64,000 bases of DNA from JAVVHH01 sp965199665 (GCA_965199665.1 OZ241208.1:4092001-4156000), one strand, 5' to 3'. Counted from the stretch's first letter, positions 42,942 to 51,811 are shown. The notes: a model not told the origin generated them from the sequence alone. Numbers and translations are program-made.

Positions 42942-44084
42942 TCAGAGCAGGTGCCCGAACCGCCGCGCCTTGGTCGCCAGATAATGGTCGTTGACCCCGT
43001 TGGGCGCGACGACCAGCGGCTCGCGCCGGTCCACCGTGATGCCGCATGCGGATAAAGCGGCGACCTTGTCGGGGTTGTTGGTGAGCAGGCGGATGCGGGT
43101 GAGGCCGAGCTGCTCCAGCATGGTGGCGGCGACCAGGAAGTTGCGCTCGTCGGCCTGCCAGCCGAGGGCGCGGTTGGCGTCCACCGTGTCGAGCCCGCGA
43201 TCCTGCAGGGCGTAGGCGCGGAGCTTGTTGGCCAGGCCGATGCCGCGGCCTTCCTGGGCAAGGTAGAGCACCGCACCGCTGCCTTCGGCGCCGACCCGCT
43301 CGAGGGCGGCGTGGAGCTGCGGGCCGCAATCGCAGCGCAGGCTGCCGAGCAGGTCGCCGGTGAAGCATTCGGAATGCAGGCGGACCAGCGGGGCGGGTTG
43401 GCCGGGCGCGGCGTCGGCGGGGGCGCCGACCACGATGGCGAGGTGCTCGATGCCGGCATCGGGGGAGCGGAAGGCGATCACGCGGGCATCGGCCGCGGTT
43501 GCGAGCGGCACCCGGGCTTCGGCGACCCGGCGGAGCGAGGCGGCGTAGGCAGCGGGGTAGGCCAGCACGTCGGCGGCGTCGACGGCGATCAGGTCCAGCG
43601 CGGCAGCGCGCTCGTTGGCGGCACGGCCGGCGGGGGCGACCAGCATCGCGGGCAACAGGCGGGCGAGCTTGGCCAGGGCGAGGGCGGCGGCGGCACCGGG
43701 GGGCGTGGCGGCCTGTTCCGGCGGATCTTGAAGCAGCTGGTCGGCGGTGGGGTCGGCCAAGCCGCGCAGCAGGGCGGGCTCCAGCAGGCCGCCGGTGCGG
43801 AAGGCGATCACCGGGCTGTCCGGGTCGACGGGGCGGCGCAGCAGGGCGGCGGCGCGCACGGGGGCGAGCAGCAGGCTGGGCGGCGCGCCGGCGAGGGCGG
43901 CGAGTTCGGCCAGACCGTGCGCCCCCGCCGTCTCGGCCGCGAGGGCGACGGCAGCGGTTTCGCCGCGGAGCAGCACGGGCGTGCCGCGGCGCAGGTCGGC
44001 GATCGCGCGATGCACGGCACGTTGGCGCAGCAGGGCGGGGTCGGCTTCGACGGGCGGAGCGGTCTGCTCGGGGTCGGACGGCAT
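42942..44084 (-). CDS. ribA: GTP cyclohydrolase II with a degenerate N-terminal domain
   Basis: A 380-residue riboflavin-pathway enzyme opening the imidazole ring of GTP. The C-terminal half (about 200-380) is a complete GTP cyclohydrolase II: zinc ligands C240, C251 and C253 in SECFTGDLLGSLRCDCG, then YLAQEGRGIGL (274-284). The first 200 residues look like a decayed RibB (dihydroxybutanone-phosphate synthase) domain. A start like AIADLRRGTPVLL is recognisable, but the acidic RibB active-site cluster is gone. The protein therefore probably has only RibA activity, and RibB must come from another gene. The ATG is at 44084. Confidence 0.9.
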   Translation of the reverse strand: MPSDPEQTAPPVEADPALLRQRAVHRAIADLRRGTPVLLRGETAAVALAAETAGAHGLAELAALAGAPPSLLLAPVRAAALLRRPVDPDSPVIAFRTGGLLEPALLRGLADPTADQLLQDPPEQAATPPGAAAALALAKLARLLPAMLVAPAGRAANERAAALDLIAVDAADVLAYPAAYAASLRRVAEARVPLATAADARVIAFRSPDAGIEHLAIVVGAPADAAPGQPAPLVRLHSECFTGDLLGSLRCDCGPQLHAALERVGAEGSGAVLYLAQEGRGIGLANKLRAYALQDRGLDTVDANRALGWQADERNFLVAATMLEQLGLTRIRLLTNNPDKVAALSACGITVDRREPLVVAPNGVNDHYLATKARRFGHLL

Positions 44085-44201
44085 CGCACCATCATGCCGG
44101 AGCGCGGTGTTCCGCGCAAAGCGGGCCGGAGCGGGGCAGCGTCGCTGGTGAGGCGGCACCCCTCGCGAATTTGTGAGTGACCGAAGCGCGGCCTGCGGAG
44201 T

Positions 44202-44275
44202 TGTTGGGTGTGCCAACACGGCGTGAGCTTCGCGGCTCATGGCATTCGAAACGATCACACCGATGTGTGTTAGAT
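44202..44275 (+). promoter_or_regulatory. Probable promoter/operator region of the response-regulator gene
   Basis: In the 232-base gap before the regulator, TGTTGG, loop GTGTG, CCAACA (44202-44218) and CACAC-CGAT-GTGTG (44256-44269) are perfect inverted repeats. The second is followed at once by TTAGAT, which resembles a -10 element. This is the most A+T-rich part of the area. It fits a regulated promoter for the gene starting at 44317, but transcription-start data are lacking. Confidence 0.4.
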
Positions 44276-44316
44276 TCCGAGGTGTTCTGAGAAGCGATAC
44301 GTAAGAGAGAGTTCGG

Positions 44317-45033
44317 ATGGCGGGTGAACGGCCGGTTCTGATTGTCGACGACGATGCGACCTTGCGCGAGACGCTGGTCGAGCAACTGGAGGTCGACGGG
44401 GAGTTCAGCGCGGCGCAGGCGGCTTCCGTCAGCGAGGCGGAGACGATGATGACCGGGCGGGATGCCCGGTTCGATGCGGTGATCCTCGACGTCGGGCTGC
44501 CCGACGGCGATGGGCGGGATCTGTGTGCGAGCCTGCGCAAGCAGGGGCTTCGGATGCCGATCATCATGCTGACAGGGTCAGACGACGAGGCAGATGTGGT
44601 GCGCGGGCTGGACGCCGGCGCGAACGACTACATCGCCAAGCCGTTCCGCCTGGCCGAGTTGCTGGCGCGGCTCCGGGCGCAGATGCGGATCTTCGAGAAC
44701 AGCGAAGACGCGGTCTTCACCATCGGGCCGTACACCTTCCGGCCCAGCGCCAAGCTGTTGCAGGAGCCCGTGAAGAACCGCCGCATCCGGCTGACGGAGA
44801 AGGAGGCGGCGATCCTGAAGTTCTTGTACCGGGCCGGGACGCGGCCGGTAGCGCGGCAGGTGCTGCTCAACGAGGTCTGGGGCTACAACGCCAACGTGAC
44901 GACCCACACGCTGGAAACGCACATCTACCGGCTGCGGCAGAAGATCGAGCCCGATCCGAGCAATGCGCGCCTGCTGGTGACGGAGGGGGGCGGCTACAGG
45001 CTCGACCCGCTCGGAGTCGTCGCGGCCGCATGA
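44317..45033 (+). CDS. OmpR/PhoB-family response regulator (CenR-like)
   Basis: A 238-residue two-domain regulator. In the receiver, acidic residues are at 11-13, the phospho-acceptor is D58 (VILDVGLPDGDG), with T86 and K108 conserved. The C-terminal winged helix (about 140-235) contains LTEKEAAILKFLYRAG and VWGYNANVTTHTLETHIYRL. This DNA-binding domain closely resembles the alphaproteobacterial CenR group that controls envelope and cell-division functions; the assignment is from memory of the family. No partner histidine kinase is adjacent. The GMC oxidoreductase start lies one base after its stop. Confidence 0.88.
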   Translation: MAGERPVLIVDDDATLRETLVEQLEVDGEFSAAQAASVSEAETMMTGRDARFDAVILDVGLPDGDGRDLCASLRKQGLRMPIIMLTGSDDEADVVRGLDAGANDYIAKPFRLAELLARLRAQMRIFENSEDAVFTIGPYTFRPSAKLLQEPVKNRRIRLTEKEAAILKFLYRAGTRPVARQVLLNEVWGYNANVTTHTLETHIYRLRQKIEPDPSNARLLVTEGGGYRLDPLGVVAAA

Positions 45034-45034
45034 C

Positions 45035-46636
45035 GTGACGGACGTTCTGGTCATCGGCGGCGGGACGGCGGGCTGCATCATCGCCGCCCGGCTGTCCGAG
45101 GACCCGTCGCTGCAGGTGACGCTGCTGGAGGCGGGGCCAGAAGATCGGGATCCGTGGATCCACATCCCGGCCGGGTATGCGCGGTTGTTCGCGTCGGGCC
45201 GCTACGACTGGAAGTTCGCCACCGAGCCGGAGCCCGAACTCGGCGGGCGCAGCGTGAACTGGCCGCGCGGGCGGGTGCTGGGCGGGTCCGGCAGCATCAA
45301 CGGCCTCGTGTTCCTCCGCGGGTCGCCGCACGATTACGACCGCTGGGCGCAATCTGGCGCGCGGGGCTGGTCGTATGCGGACGTCGCGCCGGTGTTCCGC
45401 CGGCTGGAAACCTGGACGGGCGTGCCGAGCGCCGGCCGCGGCACGGACGGGCCCATCACGGTGAGCGAACCCAAGACGCTGTCGCCAGGTGCGGCGGCGT
45501 TCATCGAGACGGCGGTGGCCTGCGGCATCCCGCTGCACCGCGACATCAATGCGGACGCGATCGAGGGCGTGGCGCCGATCCAGATGAACGTGCGCGGCGG
45601 GTTCCGGCGCTCCACGGCGCGGGCGTATCTCAAGCCGGCGCGGGGGCGGCCGAATCTTCGGGTCGAGACCGGCGTGTCGGTGCAGAAGCTGCTGGTCGAG
45701 GCGGGCCGGGTGGTCGGCTGCCAGGCGCGGCGGGCGGATGGCAGCGTGGCCGAGTTCCGCGCGGCGCGAGAGGTGGTGCTATGCGCCGGCGCGGTGATGA
45801 GCCCCACGCTGTTGATGCTGTCCGGCATCGGGGACGGGGCGGCGCTGCAGGCGCTGGGCATCCCGGTGGTGCACGCGCTGCCGGGGGTGGGGCAGAACCT
45901 GCAGGACCACCTGATCGTGCGGTTCGGGTTCCGCACGCGCCCGGCGCGGACGCTGAACGAACTGACGGCGACCAAGCTGCGGATGGGCGCGATGGCGCTG
46001 GGCTACGCGCTGAAGCGGACCGGGCCGATGGCGGTGGGTGCGACGGAAGCGACGCTGTTCGCACGGGTGACGCCGGGGGCGGAGGAGGCGGAGGTCCAGT
46101 TCCAATTCATCAATTTCAGCCTGACGCCGGGTCGCGGCTACGAGCTGCCGAAGCACCCCGGCTTCATGTTCAATTTCGGCCAGTGCCGCCCCGATAGCCG
46201 CGGCAGCCTGACGCTGCGCAGCCCGGACCCGGCGGACAAGCCGGCCATCCGCGCCAACTACCTGTCGCACCCGAACGACCAGCACGTGATGCTGGAATCG
46301 AGCCGGCTGGCGCGGCGGCTGGCGCGGACGGCGCCGTTCGCCGATTTCGTGACGGAAGAGCTGCAGCCGCCGCCCGACGTGGTCGAGAACGATGCGATGC
46401 TGGCCTATATCCGCGAGACCGGGACCACGGTGTATCACCCGTGCGGCACCTGCCGGATGGGCGACGACGCGACGGCGGTAGTCGACCCGCAGCTGCGGCT
46501 GCGGGGGCTGGCCGGGTTGCGGATCGCGGACGCGTCGGTGATGCCGCTGGTGCCGAGTTCCAACATCCAGCCGGCGGTGATGATGATCGCGGAGCGGGCG
46601 GCGGAGATGATGAAGGCGGCCTCCCGGGCGGCGTAA
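45035..46636 (+). CDS. GMC-family FAD-dependent alcohol oxidoreductase
   Basis: A 533-residue flavoprotein of the choline dehydrogenase group. The FAD-binding VLVIGGGTAGCIIAARLSED is at 4-23, then RGRVLGGSGSINGLVFLRG. The catalytic pair is H468 (YHPCGTCRMG) and N510 (PSSNIQPAV). It oxidises a primary alcohol; whether choline or another is unknown, as no betaine genes are near. The start is GTG 45035, directly after the response regulator, so co-transcription is likely. Its stop overlaps the prepilin peptidase start (TAATG). Confidence 0.9.
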   Translation: MTDVLVIGGGTAGCIIAARLSEDPSLQVTLLEAGPEDRDPWIHIPAGYARLFASGRYDWKFATEPEPELGGRSVNWPRGRVLGGSGSINGLVFLRGSPHDYDRWAQSGARGWSYADVAPVFRRLETWTGVPSAGRGTDGPITVSEPKTLSPGAAAFIETAVACGIPLHRDINADAIEGVAPIQMNVRGGFRRSTARAYLKPARGRPNLRVETGVSVQKLLVEAGRVVGCQARRADGSVAEFRAAREVVLCAGAVMSPTLLMLSGIGDGAALQALGIPVVHALPGVGQNLQDHLIVRFGFRTRPARTLNELTATKLRMGAMALGYALKRTGPMAVGATEATLFARVTPGAEEAEVQFQFINFSLTPGRGYELPKHPGFMFNFGQCRPDSRGSLTLRSPDPADKPAIRANYLSHPNDQHVMLESSRLARRLARTAPFADFVTEELQPPPDVVENDAMLAYIRETGTTVYHPCGTCRMGDDATAVVDPQLRLRGLAGLRIADASVMPLVPSSNIQPAVMMIAERAAEMMKAASRAA

Positions 46637-47370
46637 TGGCCTGGTTGTGGCCGGTGCTGGCGGCGCCGTTCGTGGGCAGCCTGCTCGGGGTGTTGATCCG
46701 GCGCCTGCCGCGGGGCGAGCCGGTCGGGATGGCGCGGTCGCGCTGCGAGAGTTGCGGCGCAGCGTTGGCCGTGCGGGACCTGCTGCCGTTGTTGAGTTTC
46801 GCCGCGTTGCGGGGGCGGTGCCGGCGTTGCGGGGCGGCGATCGCTCCGTTTCATTGGCAGGTTGAGCTGGCGGCCGTGCTGCTGCCGCTTTCGGCGGCGG
46901 CGGCGGGGGTGGTGGACGAGGCGGCGTGGGCCGTGTGCGGCGCGGGGTGGGCGCTGCTGGCGCTGGCCTGGATCGACGCGGAGTGGATGCTGTTGCCGGA
47001 CGCGCTGACCCTGCCGCTGCTGTTGGCCGGGCTGGCGGTGACGGGGTGGCTGGACCCGGCGGCGCTGCCGGAACGGGCGGCGGCGGCCGGGCTGGGCTGG
47101 GCTGGGCTTGCGGCGGTCAGTTGGGTTTACCGGCGGGTGCGGGGGCGGGACGGGCTGGGCGAGGGCGATGGCAAGCTGCTGGGCGCGCTGGGGGCGTGGG
47201 TAGGGCTGGCCGGGTTGGCGGACGTGCTGCTGGGGGCGGCGCTCGCCGGATTGGGCTGGGCGGGGCTGCTGGCAATGCGCGGGCGGCGGATGCGGGCGAC
47301 GACGGCGTTGCCGTTCGGGCCGTTCCTGGCCGCGGCGGGCTGGGCGGTGCTGCTGGCGACGTGGCGGTGA
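46636..47370 (+). CDS. Type IV prepilin peptidase (A24 family)
   Basis: A 244-residue polytopic membrane aspartyl protease that cuts and N-methylates prepilin-like subunits of type IV pili or type II secretion. An N-terminal zinc loop has C37, C40, C62 and C65 (CESCG, CRRCG). The catalytic aspartates are D114 in IDAEWMLLPD and D178 in GEGDGKLLGALG. Both domains look intact. The ATG shares a base with the preceding stop. No pilin or secretion genes are in the window. Confidence 0.9.
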   Translation: MAWLWPVLAAPFVGSLLGVLIRRLPRGEPVGMARSRCESCGAALAVRDLLPLLSFAALRGRCRRCGAAIAPFHWQVELAAVLLPLSAAAAGVVDEAAWAVCGAGWALLALAWIDAEWMLLPDALTLPLLLAGLAVTGWLDPAALPERAAAAGLGWAGLAAVSWVYRRVRGRDGLGEGDGKLLGALGAWVGLAGLADVLLGAALAGLGWAGLLAMRGRRMRATTALPFGPFLAAAGWAVLLATWR

Positions 47371-47422
47371 TGGGGCGATGACGGGCCGGCGTGGTAGCGT
47401 AGGCGGGGGTCGGAGGGCCGGG

Positions 47423-48202
47423 ATGAGGCGGTGGGCTGTGCTGGGAGCGGCGCTGTTGGGGGCCTTCCTGAGTTTGGGCGCGGACGCTGCGGACGCGGCG
47501 CGGCCGGCACCGGCGGATTTCGCCTGGCAGGAGCGGCCGGGCGGCGAGGTGCCGCTCGACACGCCGTTCGTGGATACGGCGGGGCAGCGCGTCACGCTGC
47601 GGGAGCTCGGCGGCAAGCCGCTGGTGCTGGCGATCGGCTATTTCGCCTGCCCGACGCTGTGCGGGCCGGTGCGCGACGACGTGATCGGCGCGCTGGCCGC
47701 CAGCGGGCTGCAGGGCGGCGAGGATTACCGGGTCGCGGTGCTGTCGATCGACCCGGCGGAAACGGTGCAGGACGCGGCAAAGGCCAAACTCGCCGACCTG
47801 CAGCGGCCGGGGGCGGATGGGCGGGGTTGGTCCTACCTGGTGGGTCCGGCGGCGCCGGTGGCCGAGGCGATCGGCTTCCCGTATCGCTGGGACGAGGACC
47901 TGAAGCAATTCATGCACCCCGCCGGGGTCGTCGTGCTCACGCCGAGCGGGCGGACCGCGACCTATCTCGAGGGCGCCGGCTACACGGGCGCGGCGATGCG
48001 CGACGCGATCGAGGGGGCAGGGGCGGAGCAGGTGGTGGCGACGCCGTCACGGTTGCTGCTGCTGTGCTTCCACTACGATGCCGGCACGGGGAAGTACACG
48101 CTGGCGGTCTACAAGGTATTGCGGGTGATGGCGGCGATGACGCTGGTGGGGATCGCCGGGCTGTTCGTGCTGCTGCACAAGCGGCGTCAGCGCGTGACGT
48201 AG
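47423..48202 (+). CDS. SCO1/SenC-family copper chaperone for cytochrome oxidase
   Basis: A 259-residue thioredoxin-fold protein that delivers copper to the CuA centre of cytochrome oxidase subunit II. It has a signal sequence (1-25), the copper-binding C76-X3-C80 (FACPTLC) and H165 (QFMHPAG). There is a C-terminal membrane helix (about 232-253) which typical SCO proteins lack, so it is probably held in the membrane from the C-terminal side. It converges on the end of the cytochrome oxidase operon, matching its job. Its last codons lie in a short duplication shared with the subunit IV gene. Confidence 0.9.
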   Translation: MRRWAVLGAALLGAFLSLGADAADAARPAPADFAWQERPGGEVPLDTPFVDTAGQRVTLRELGGKPLVLAIGYFACPTLCGPVRDDVIGALAASGLQGGEDYRVAVLSIDPAETVQDAAKAKLADLQRPGADGRGWSYLVGPAAPVAEAIGFPYRWDEDLKQFMHPAGVVVLTPSGRTATYLEGAGYTGAAMRDAIEGAGAEQVVATPSRLLLLCFHYDAGTGKYTLAVYKVLRVMAAMTLVGIAGLFVLLHKRRQRVT

Positions 48203-48241
48203 TCCACCATCGTCACCGTGTGACGTAGTCGACCATCGTCA
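48194..48241. repeat. 22-bp imperfect direct duplication at convergent gene ends
   Basis: GTGACGTAGTCCACCATCGTCA (48194-48215) recurs at 48220-48241 with one mismatch, a 26-base period. The right copy is the true 3' coding end of oxidase subunit IV. The left copy supplies the last residue and stop of the SCO gene. The subunit IV tail thus appears to have been duplicated into the SCO terminus. Confidence 0.9.
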
Positions 48242-48518
48242 TGAACAGCAGGATGCTGAGCCAGCAGAAGCCGAGAACGGCGTAGAAGCGGGTCAGGGAG
48301 GCTTCGAGCCGCACTTCCATGGAGAAGAGCAGCACCGTGCCGATCATGCACAGCGTCAGCCCGGCTTCCAGGAACGAGGCGGTGCGGCCGGGCATCAGCC
48401 AGCCGAGGCCGACGATGGCGGCCAGGAACAGCATCAAGGCAACGAAGGCGAAGACGGGCACGCGCATGGCGGCCCAGATGGCGCGCTTGTCGTCGTCGGT
48501 GATGGCGGGTTCGCTCAT
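48213..48518 (-). CDS. Cytochrome c oxidase subunit IV-like membrane protein
   Basis: A 101-residue protein with three predicted membrane spans (about 20-40, 48-68, 75-95) and the small-subunit pattern of prokaryotic oxidase subunit IV (COX4/CyoD-like). It is the last gene of the act-cta operon and starts inside the subunit III stop (ATGA). It probably helps assemble or stabilise the oxidase. The name is assigned by size, topology and position, since sequence conservation is weak in this family. Confidence 0.78.
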   Translation of the reverse strand: MSEPAITDDDKRAIWAAMRVPVFAFVALMLFLAAIVGLGWLMPGRTASFLEAGLTLCMIGTVLLFSMEVRLEASLTRFYAVLGFCWLSILLFMTMVDYVTR

Positions 48519-49198
48519 CGGCCGACCACGTAGAGCACGGGGAACACCACGATCCAGATCAGGTCGATGAAATGCCAGTAGAGGCCGTAGATCTCGATGC
48601 GGTTCTGGTGCTTGGCGAGGAAGCCGGGCTGGCTGGCCATCCAGGTGAGGCCGAGCAGGAGGGCGACGCCGGTGGTCAGGTGCAGCCCGTGCAGCGCGGT
48701 GGTGACGAAGTAGAGGTTCACGAACAGGCGGGATTGCGGGTCGCCCTCCAGCGCGTAGGGGCCGGGAAGGAAGGGCGTCATGTGCTCCTGCCAGTCCACG
48801 TACCATTCGTAGCCCTTGAGGACCAGGAACAGGCTGCCGAGGGCGGCGGTGGCGAGCATGCAGCGGACCATCCAGCGCTGGCCGCCCAGGCGGGACATGA
48901 CGATGGCGCCGGACATGGTGAGGGACGAGCAGATCAGGACGGCGGTGTTGGTGGCGCCGATCCAGAACTTCAGGTGCGTCACGGCGGCGCGGACGCTGTC
49001 GGGGTAGAGATAGCGCAGCACCAGGGCGATCAGGAACAGGCCGCCGAACAGCAGCAGCTCCGTCAGCAGCCAGGCCCACATGCCGAGCTCGGCGGCGTGC
49101 TTCTGCTGATGCGGGTTGCTGAACTGCTCGTGGGTTTCGATGCCGACGGGAGCGCCGATGATGCCGGCGGACGAGCCCGGCATCGGACTAGTGGCCAT
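48515..49198 (-). CDS. ctaE: Cytochrome c oxidase subunit III
   Basis: A 227-residue integral membrane subunit with about five spans, the short form of subunit III. Conserved pieces are HAAELGMWAWLLTELLLFGG near the first span and LHGLHLTTGVALLL with the typical histidines. It supports proton supply and stability of subunit I rather than catalysis. The ATG at 49198 lies inside the subunit I gene (11-base overlap). Confidence 0.93.
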   Translation of the reverse strand: MATSPMPGSSAGIIGAPVGIETHEQFSNPHQQKHAAELGMWAWLLTELLLFGGLFLIALVLRYLYPDSVRAAVTHLKFWIGATNTAVLICSSLTMSGAIVMSRLGGQRWMVRCMLATAALGSLFLVLKGYEWYVDWQEHMTPFLPGPYALEGDPQSRLFVNLYFVTTALHGLHLTTGVALLLGLTWMASQPGFLAKHQNRIEIYGLYWHFIDLIWIVVFPVLYVVGR

Positions 49199-50843
49199 CG
49201 CCGGCGGATTGGATCGGGTAGTCGTAGGGCTCGAAATCGACCACGGGCGGACGGATAAAGTTATGCGCCGGGGGCGGCGAGGAGGTGGTCCATTCCAGGC
49301 CCTTGGCGTCCCACGGGTTGGCCGGGGCGCGCTTGCCGAAGAACAGCGACCAGACGAGGTAGACCATGGGGAACACGTAGCCTGCGGCCAGGATGAGGGC
49401 GCCGGCCGAGGACAGCACGTTCAGCAGCTGAAACTCCGGCGGGTATTCGTGGTAGCGGCGCGGCATGCCGAGGTAGCCGAGCAGGAATTGCGGAAAGAAG
49501 GTGGCGTTGAAGCCGATGAAGATGAACACGGCGGAAACGAGGCCCCAGCCTTCCGGGTAGAGGCGGCCGGTGAATTTCGGCCACCAGAAATGCAGCCCGC
49601 CGAGGAAGGCGAGCACGGTGCCGCCGACCATGATGTAGTGGAAATGGGCGACCACGAAGTAGGTGCCGTGGACGTGCTCGTTGATGGACAGGGTGGCCAG
49701 GAACAGGCCGGTGAGCCCGCCGATGACGAACAGGCCGATATACCCCATGGCGTAGATCATCGGCGTCTTCAGCCGGATGGAGCCTTTGTAGATCGTCGCG
49801 GTCCAATTGTAGACCTTCACGGCCGAGGGCACGGCCACGGCGAAGGACAGCACGGAGAACACCAGGGAGGCGGTGTCGCTCTGGCCGTTGACGAACATGT
49901 GGTGGCCCCAGACGAAGAAGGTCAGCGAGGCCAGGCCGATGGAGGCATAGGCGATGAAACGGTAGCCGAAGATCTTCTTCTGGGCGAAGGCGGGTACGAT
50001 CTCGCTGATCACGCCCATGCCGGGCAGCACCATGATGTAGACCGCCGGGTGCGAGTAGAACCAGAACAGGTGCTCGAACAGGACCGGGTCGCCGCCGAGG
50101 CTGGGATCGAAGATGCCGATGTTGAAGGCGCGCTCGAGCACCAGCAGGATCAGCGCCATGGTGATCACCGGGGTGGCGAGCAGGAAGATCAGGCTGACGG
50201 CGTAGTGCGTCCAGACGAAGATGGGCATGCGGAACCAGGTCATGCCGGGGGCGCGCATGGTATGGATGGTGACGACGAAGTTGAGCCCGGTGAGGATGGA
50301 GGAGAACCCGGCGATGATGACGCCGATCAGCGCGGGGATGACGTAGGTGTTGGAGAAGGCGGTGGAGAACGGGGCGTAGAACGTCCATCCGGTGTCGACG
50401 CCGCCGATGATGAGGTCGAACACGGTGAACAGCGAGCCGGTGACGAAGACGTACCAGCTCAGCAGGTTCAGCTTGGGGAACGCCAGGTCCTTGGCGCCGA
50501 TCATGAGCGGCAGCAGGAAGTTGCCGAAGGTGGCCGGGATGGACGGGATCAGGAAGAACCAGACCATCACCACGCCATGCACGGTGAACAGCTTGTTGTA
50601 GGTGTCGGACGTGAAGATGGCCCCGTTGGGCACGACGAGGGACAGGCGCACCAGCCCGGCGGCGACGGCGCCGATGACGAAGAACAGCGTGATGGCGAAC
50701 AGGTACATGATGCCGATGCGCTTGTGGTCCGTGGTGAGGAACCAGGAGCGCAGGGTGTGGGTCTCGTGCAGGTAGTCGAGCGGGCGGCCGAGGGTGGATT
50801 GCGGGGTCGGCGGGTCGCGCATTTGGTCGTCGAGCGGGCTCAT
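49188..50843 (-). CDS. ctaD: Cytochrome c oxidase subunit I, A2-type haem-copper oxidase
   Basis: The 551-residue catalytic subunit of a proton-pumping oxygen reductase. Haem and copper ligands are present: H89 and H402 for low-spin haem, H400 for high-spin haem, H265, H314 and H315 for CuB, and Y269 for the His-Tyr cross-link. The helix VI motif reads WFYSHPAVY (261-269) in place of the usual GHPEV, so the D-channel glutamate is absent and replaced by the Tyr-Ser pair that defines the A2 subfamily (YSHPXV), as in Rhodothermus caa3. K343 (VPSAVKVYNW) fits the K-channel lysine. The gene starts in the subunit II stop (ATGA). Confidence 0.96.
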   Translation of the reverse strand: MSPLDDQMRDPPTPQSTLGRPLDYLHETHTLRSWFLTTDHKRIGIMYLFAITLFFVIGAVAAGLVRLSLVVPNGAIFTSDTYNKLFTVHGVVMVWFFLIPSIPATFGNFLLPLMIGAKDLAFPKLNLLSWYVFVTGSLFTVFDLIIGGVDTGWTFYAPFSTAFSNTYVIPALIGVIIAGFSSILTGLNFVVTIHTMRAPGMTWFRMPIFVWTHYAVSLIFLLATPVITMALILLVLERAFNIGIFDPSLGGDPVLFEHLFWFYSHPAVYIMVLPGMGVISEIVPAFAQKKIFGYRFIAYASIGLASLTFFVWGHHMFVNGQSDTASLVFSVLSFAVAVPSAVKVYNWTATIYKGSIRLKTPMIYAMGYIGLFVIGGLTGLFLATLSINEHVHGTYFVVAHFHYIMVGGTVLAFLGGLHFWWPKFTGRLYPEGWGLVSAVFIFIGFNATFFPQFLLGYLGMPRRYHEYPPEFQLLNVLSSAGALILAAGYVFPMVYLVWSLFFGKRAPANPWDAKGLEWTTSSPPPAHNFIRPPVVDFEPYDYPIQSAGDGH

Positions 50844-51811
50844 CGCGCGGCTTCCTTCGAGAGGGGCGCGGGCGCGGCGGCGCCGTTGCGGATGAAGGCG
50901 ACGAGCGCGGTCATCTCGTCTTCCTTCAGCAGGCCCTTGTAGGTGGGCATGATCTGGCGGTAGCCGGCGATCTTGTCGCCGTCGGGGTTGATGATCTTGC
51001 CGCGGATCCAGGCGTCGTCGGCCAGCGCGGTGCCGCCGGCGGCCAATGCGACGTGCGAGCCGGCCAGGCCGGCGAGGGTGGGCGCGCGGGCGGTGTCGCG
51101 GTCGCCGTGGCAGCCGCCGCAGCCGAGCTGGGTGAACAGCCGCTGGCCGCCGGCCTCCAGGCTCATGGTGCTGCCGGCCTCCGTGAGCCAGTCGGCGTAG
51201 TCGGCCGGGGTCATGACGGTGAGCAGGCCGCCCATGACCGAGTGGTCGGTGCCGCAGAACTCGCTGCAAAGGATGCGATAGGTGCCGGGCCGGCTGGCGG
51301 TGAACCAGAACTGCGTGTAGCGGCCCGGGAGGGTGCCCATCTGGATGCGCAGGGCGGGGATGTACAGGGCGTGGATGACGTCCTGGCTGATCATGTTGAT
51401 CAGGATCGGCGACCCCGTGGGCACGTGCAGGTCGTTGATCTCGGACTGGCCGCCCGGGTGCTGGAACTTCCACATCCATTGCCGGCCGATCGCCTCGATG
51501 CGCATGGCGTTGGGCGGCGGGTTCTTGTGGACGACGAACATCTTGGCGCCCCAGGCGAAGAAGATCAGCGTCAGCGCGAAGGGGATCAGCATCCAGCTGA
51601 TCTCCAGCGTGCGGTCGCGGTCCTCGCGGTAGGCGCGGTTGACCTGCTTGCCCTCGCGGTAGCGGACGGCGAACACCGTGATGCCGATGAAGATCGGCAC
51701 CACCAGCACCAGCGTCAGCGCGGTGAAGAGCCAGATCAGGTGATCGGTCTCGGCGGCCGAGAGGGAGGCCTCGGCCGGCCAGAGGGAGAGGGCGGTTTCG
51801 GCAGGCTTCAT
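50840..51811 (-). CDS. ctaC: Cytochrome c oxidase subunit II with fused cytochrome c (caa3 type)
   Basis: A 323-residue electron-entry subunit. Two membrane helices (about 26-50 and 70-94) precede a cupredoxin domain with CuA ligands H147, C182, E184, C186, H190 and M193 (CSEFCGTDHSVM). A C-terminal cytochrome c domain carries haem motif CGGCH (231-235), and a downstream methionine in QIMPTYKG is the likely sixth ligand. The fusion defines a caa3 oxidase and allows direct electron intake from complex III without soluble cytochrome. No cleaved signal peptide is obvious. Both flanking junctions overlap by ATGA. Confidence 0.95.
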   Translation of the reverse strand: MKPAETALSLWPAEASLSAAETDHLIWLFTALTLVLVVPIFIGITVFAVRYREGKQVNRAYREDRDRTLEISWMLIPFALTLIFFAWGAKMFVVHKNPPPNAMRIEAIGRQWMWKFQHPGGQSEINDLHVPTGSPILINMISQDVIHALYIPALRIQMGTLPGRYTQFWFTASRPGTYRILCSEFCGTDHSVMGGLLTVMTPADYADWLTEAGSTMSLEAGGQRLFTQLGCGGCHGDRDTARAPTLAGLAGSHVALAAGGTALADDAWIRGKIINPDGDKIAGYRQIMPTYKGLLKEDEMTALVAFIRNGAAAPAPLSKEAAR

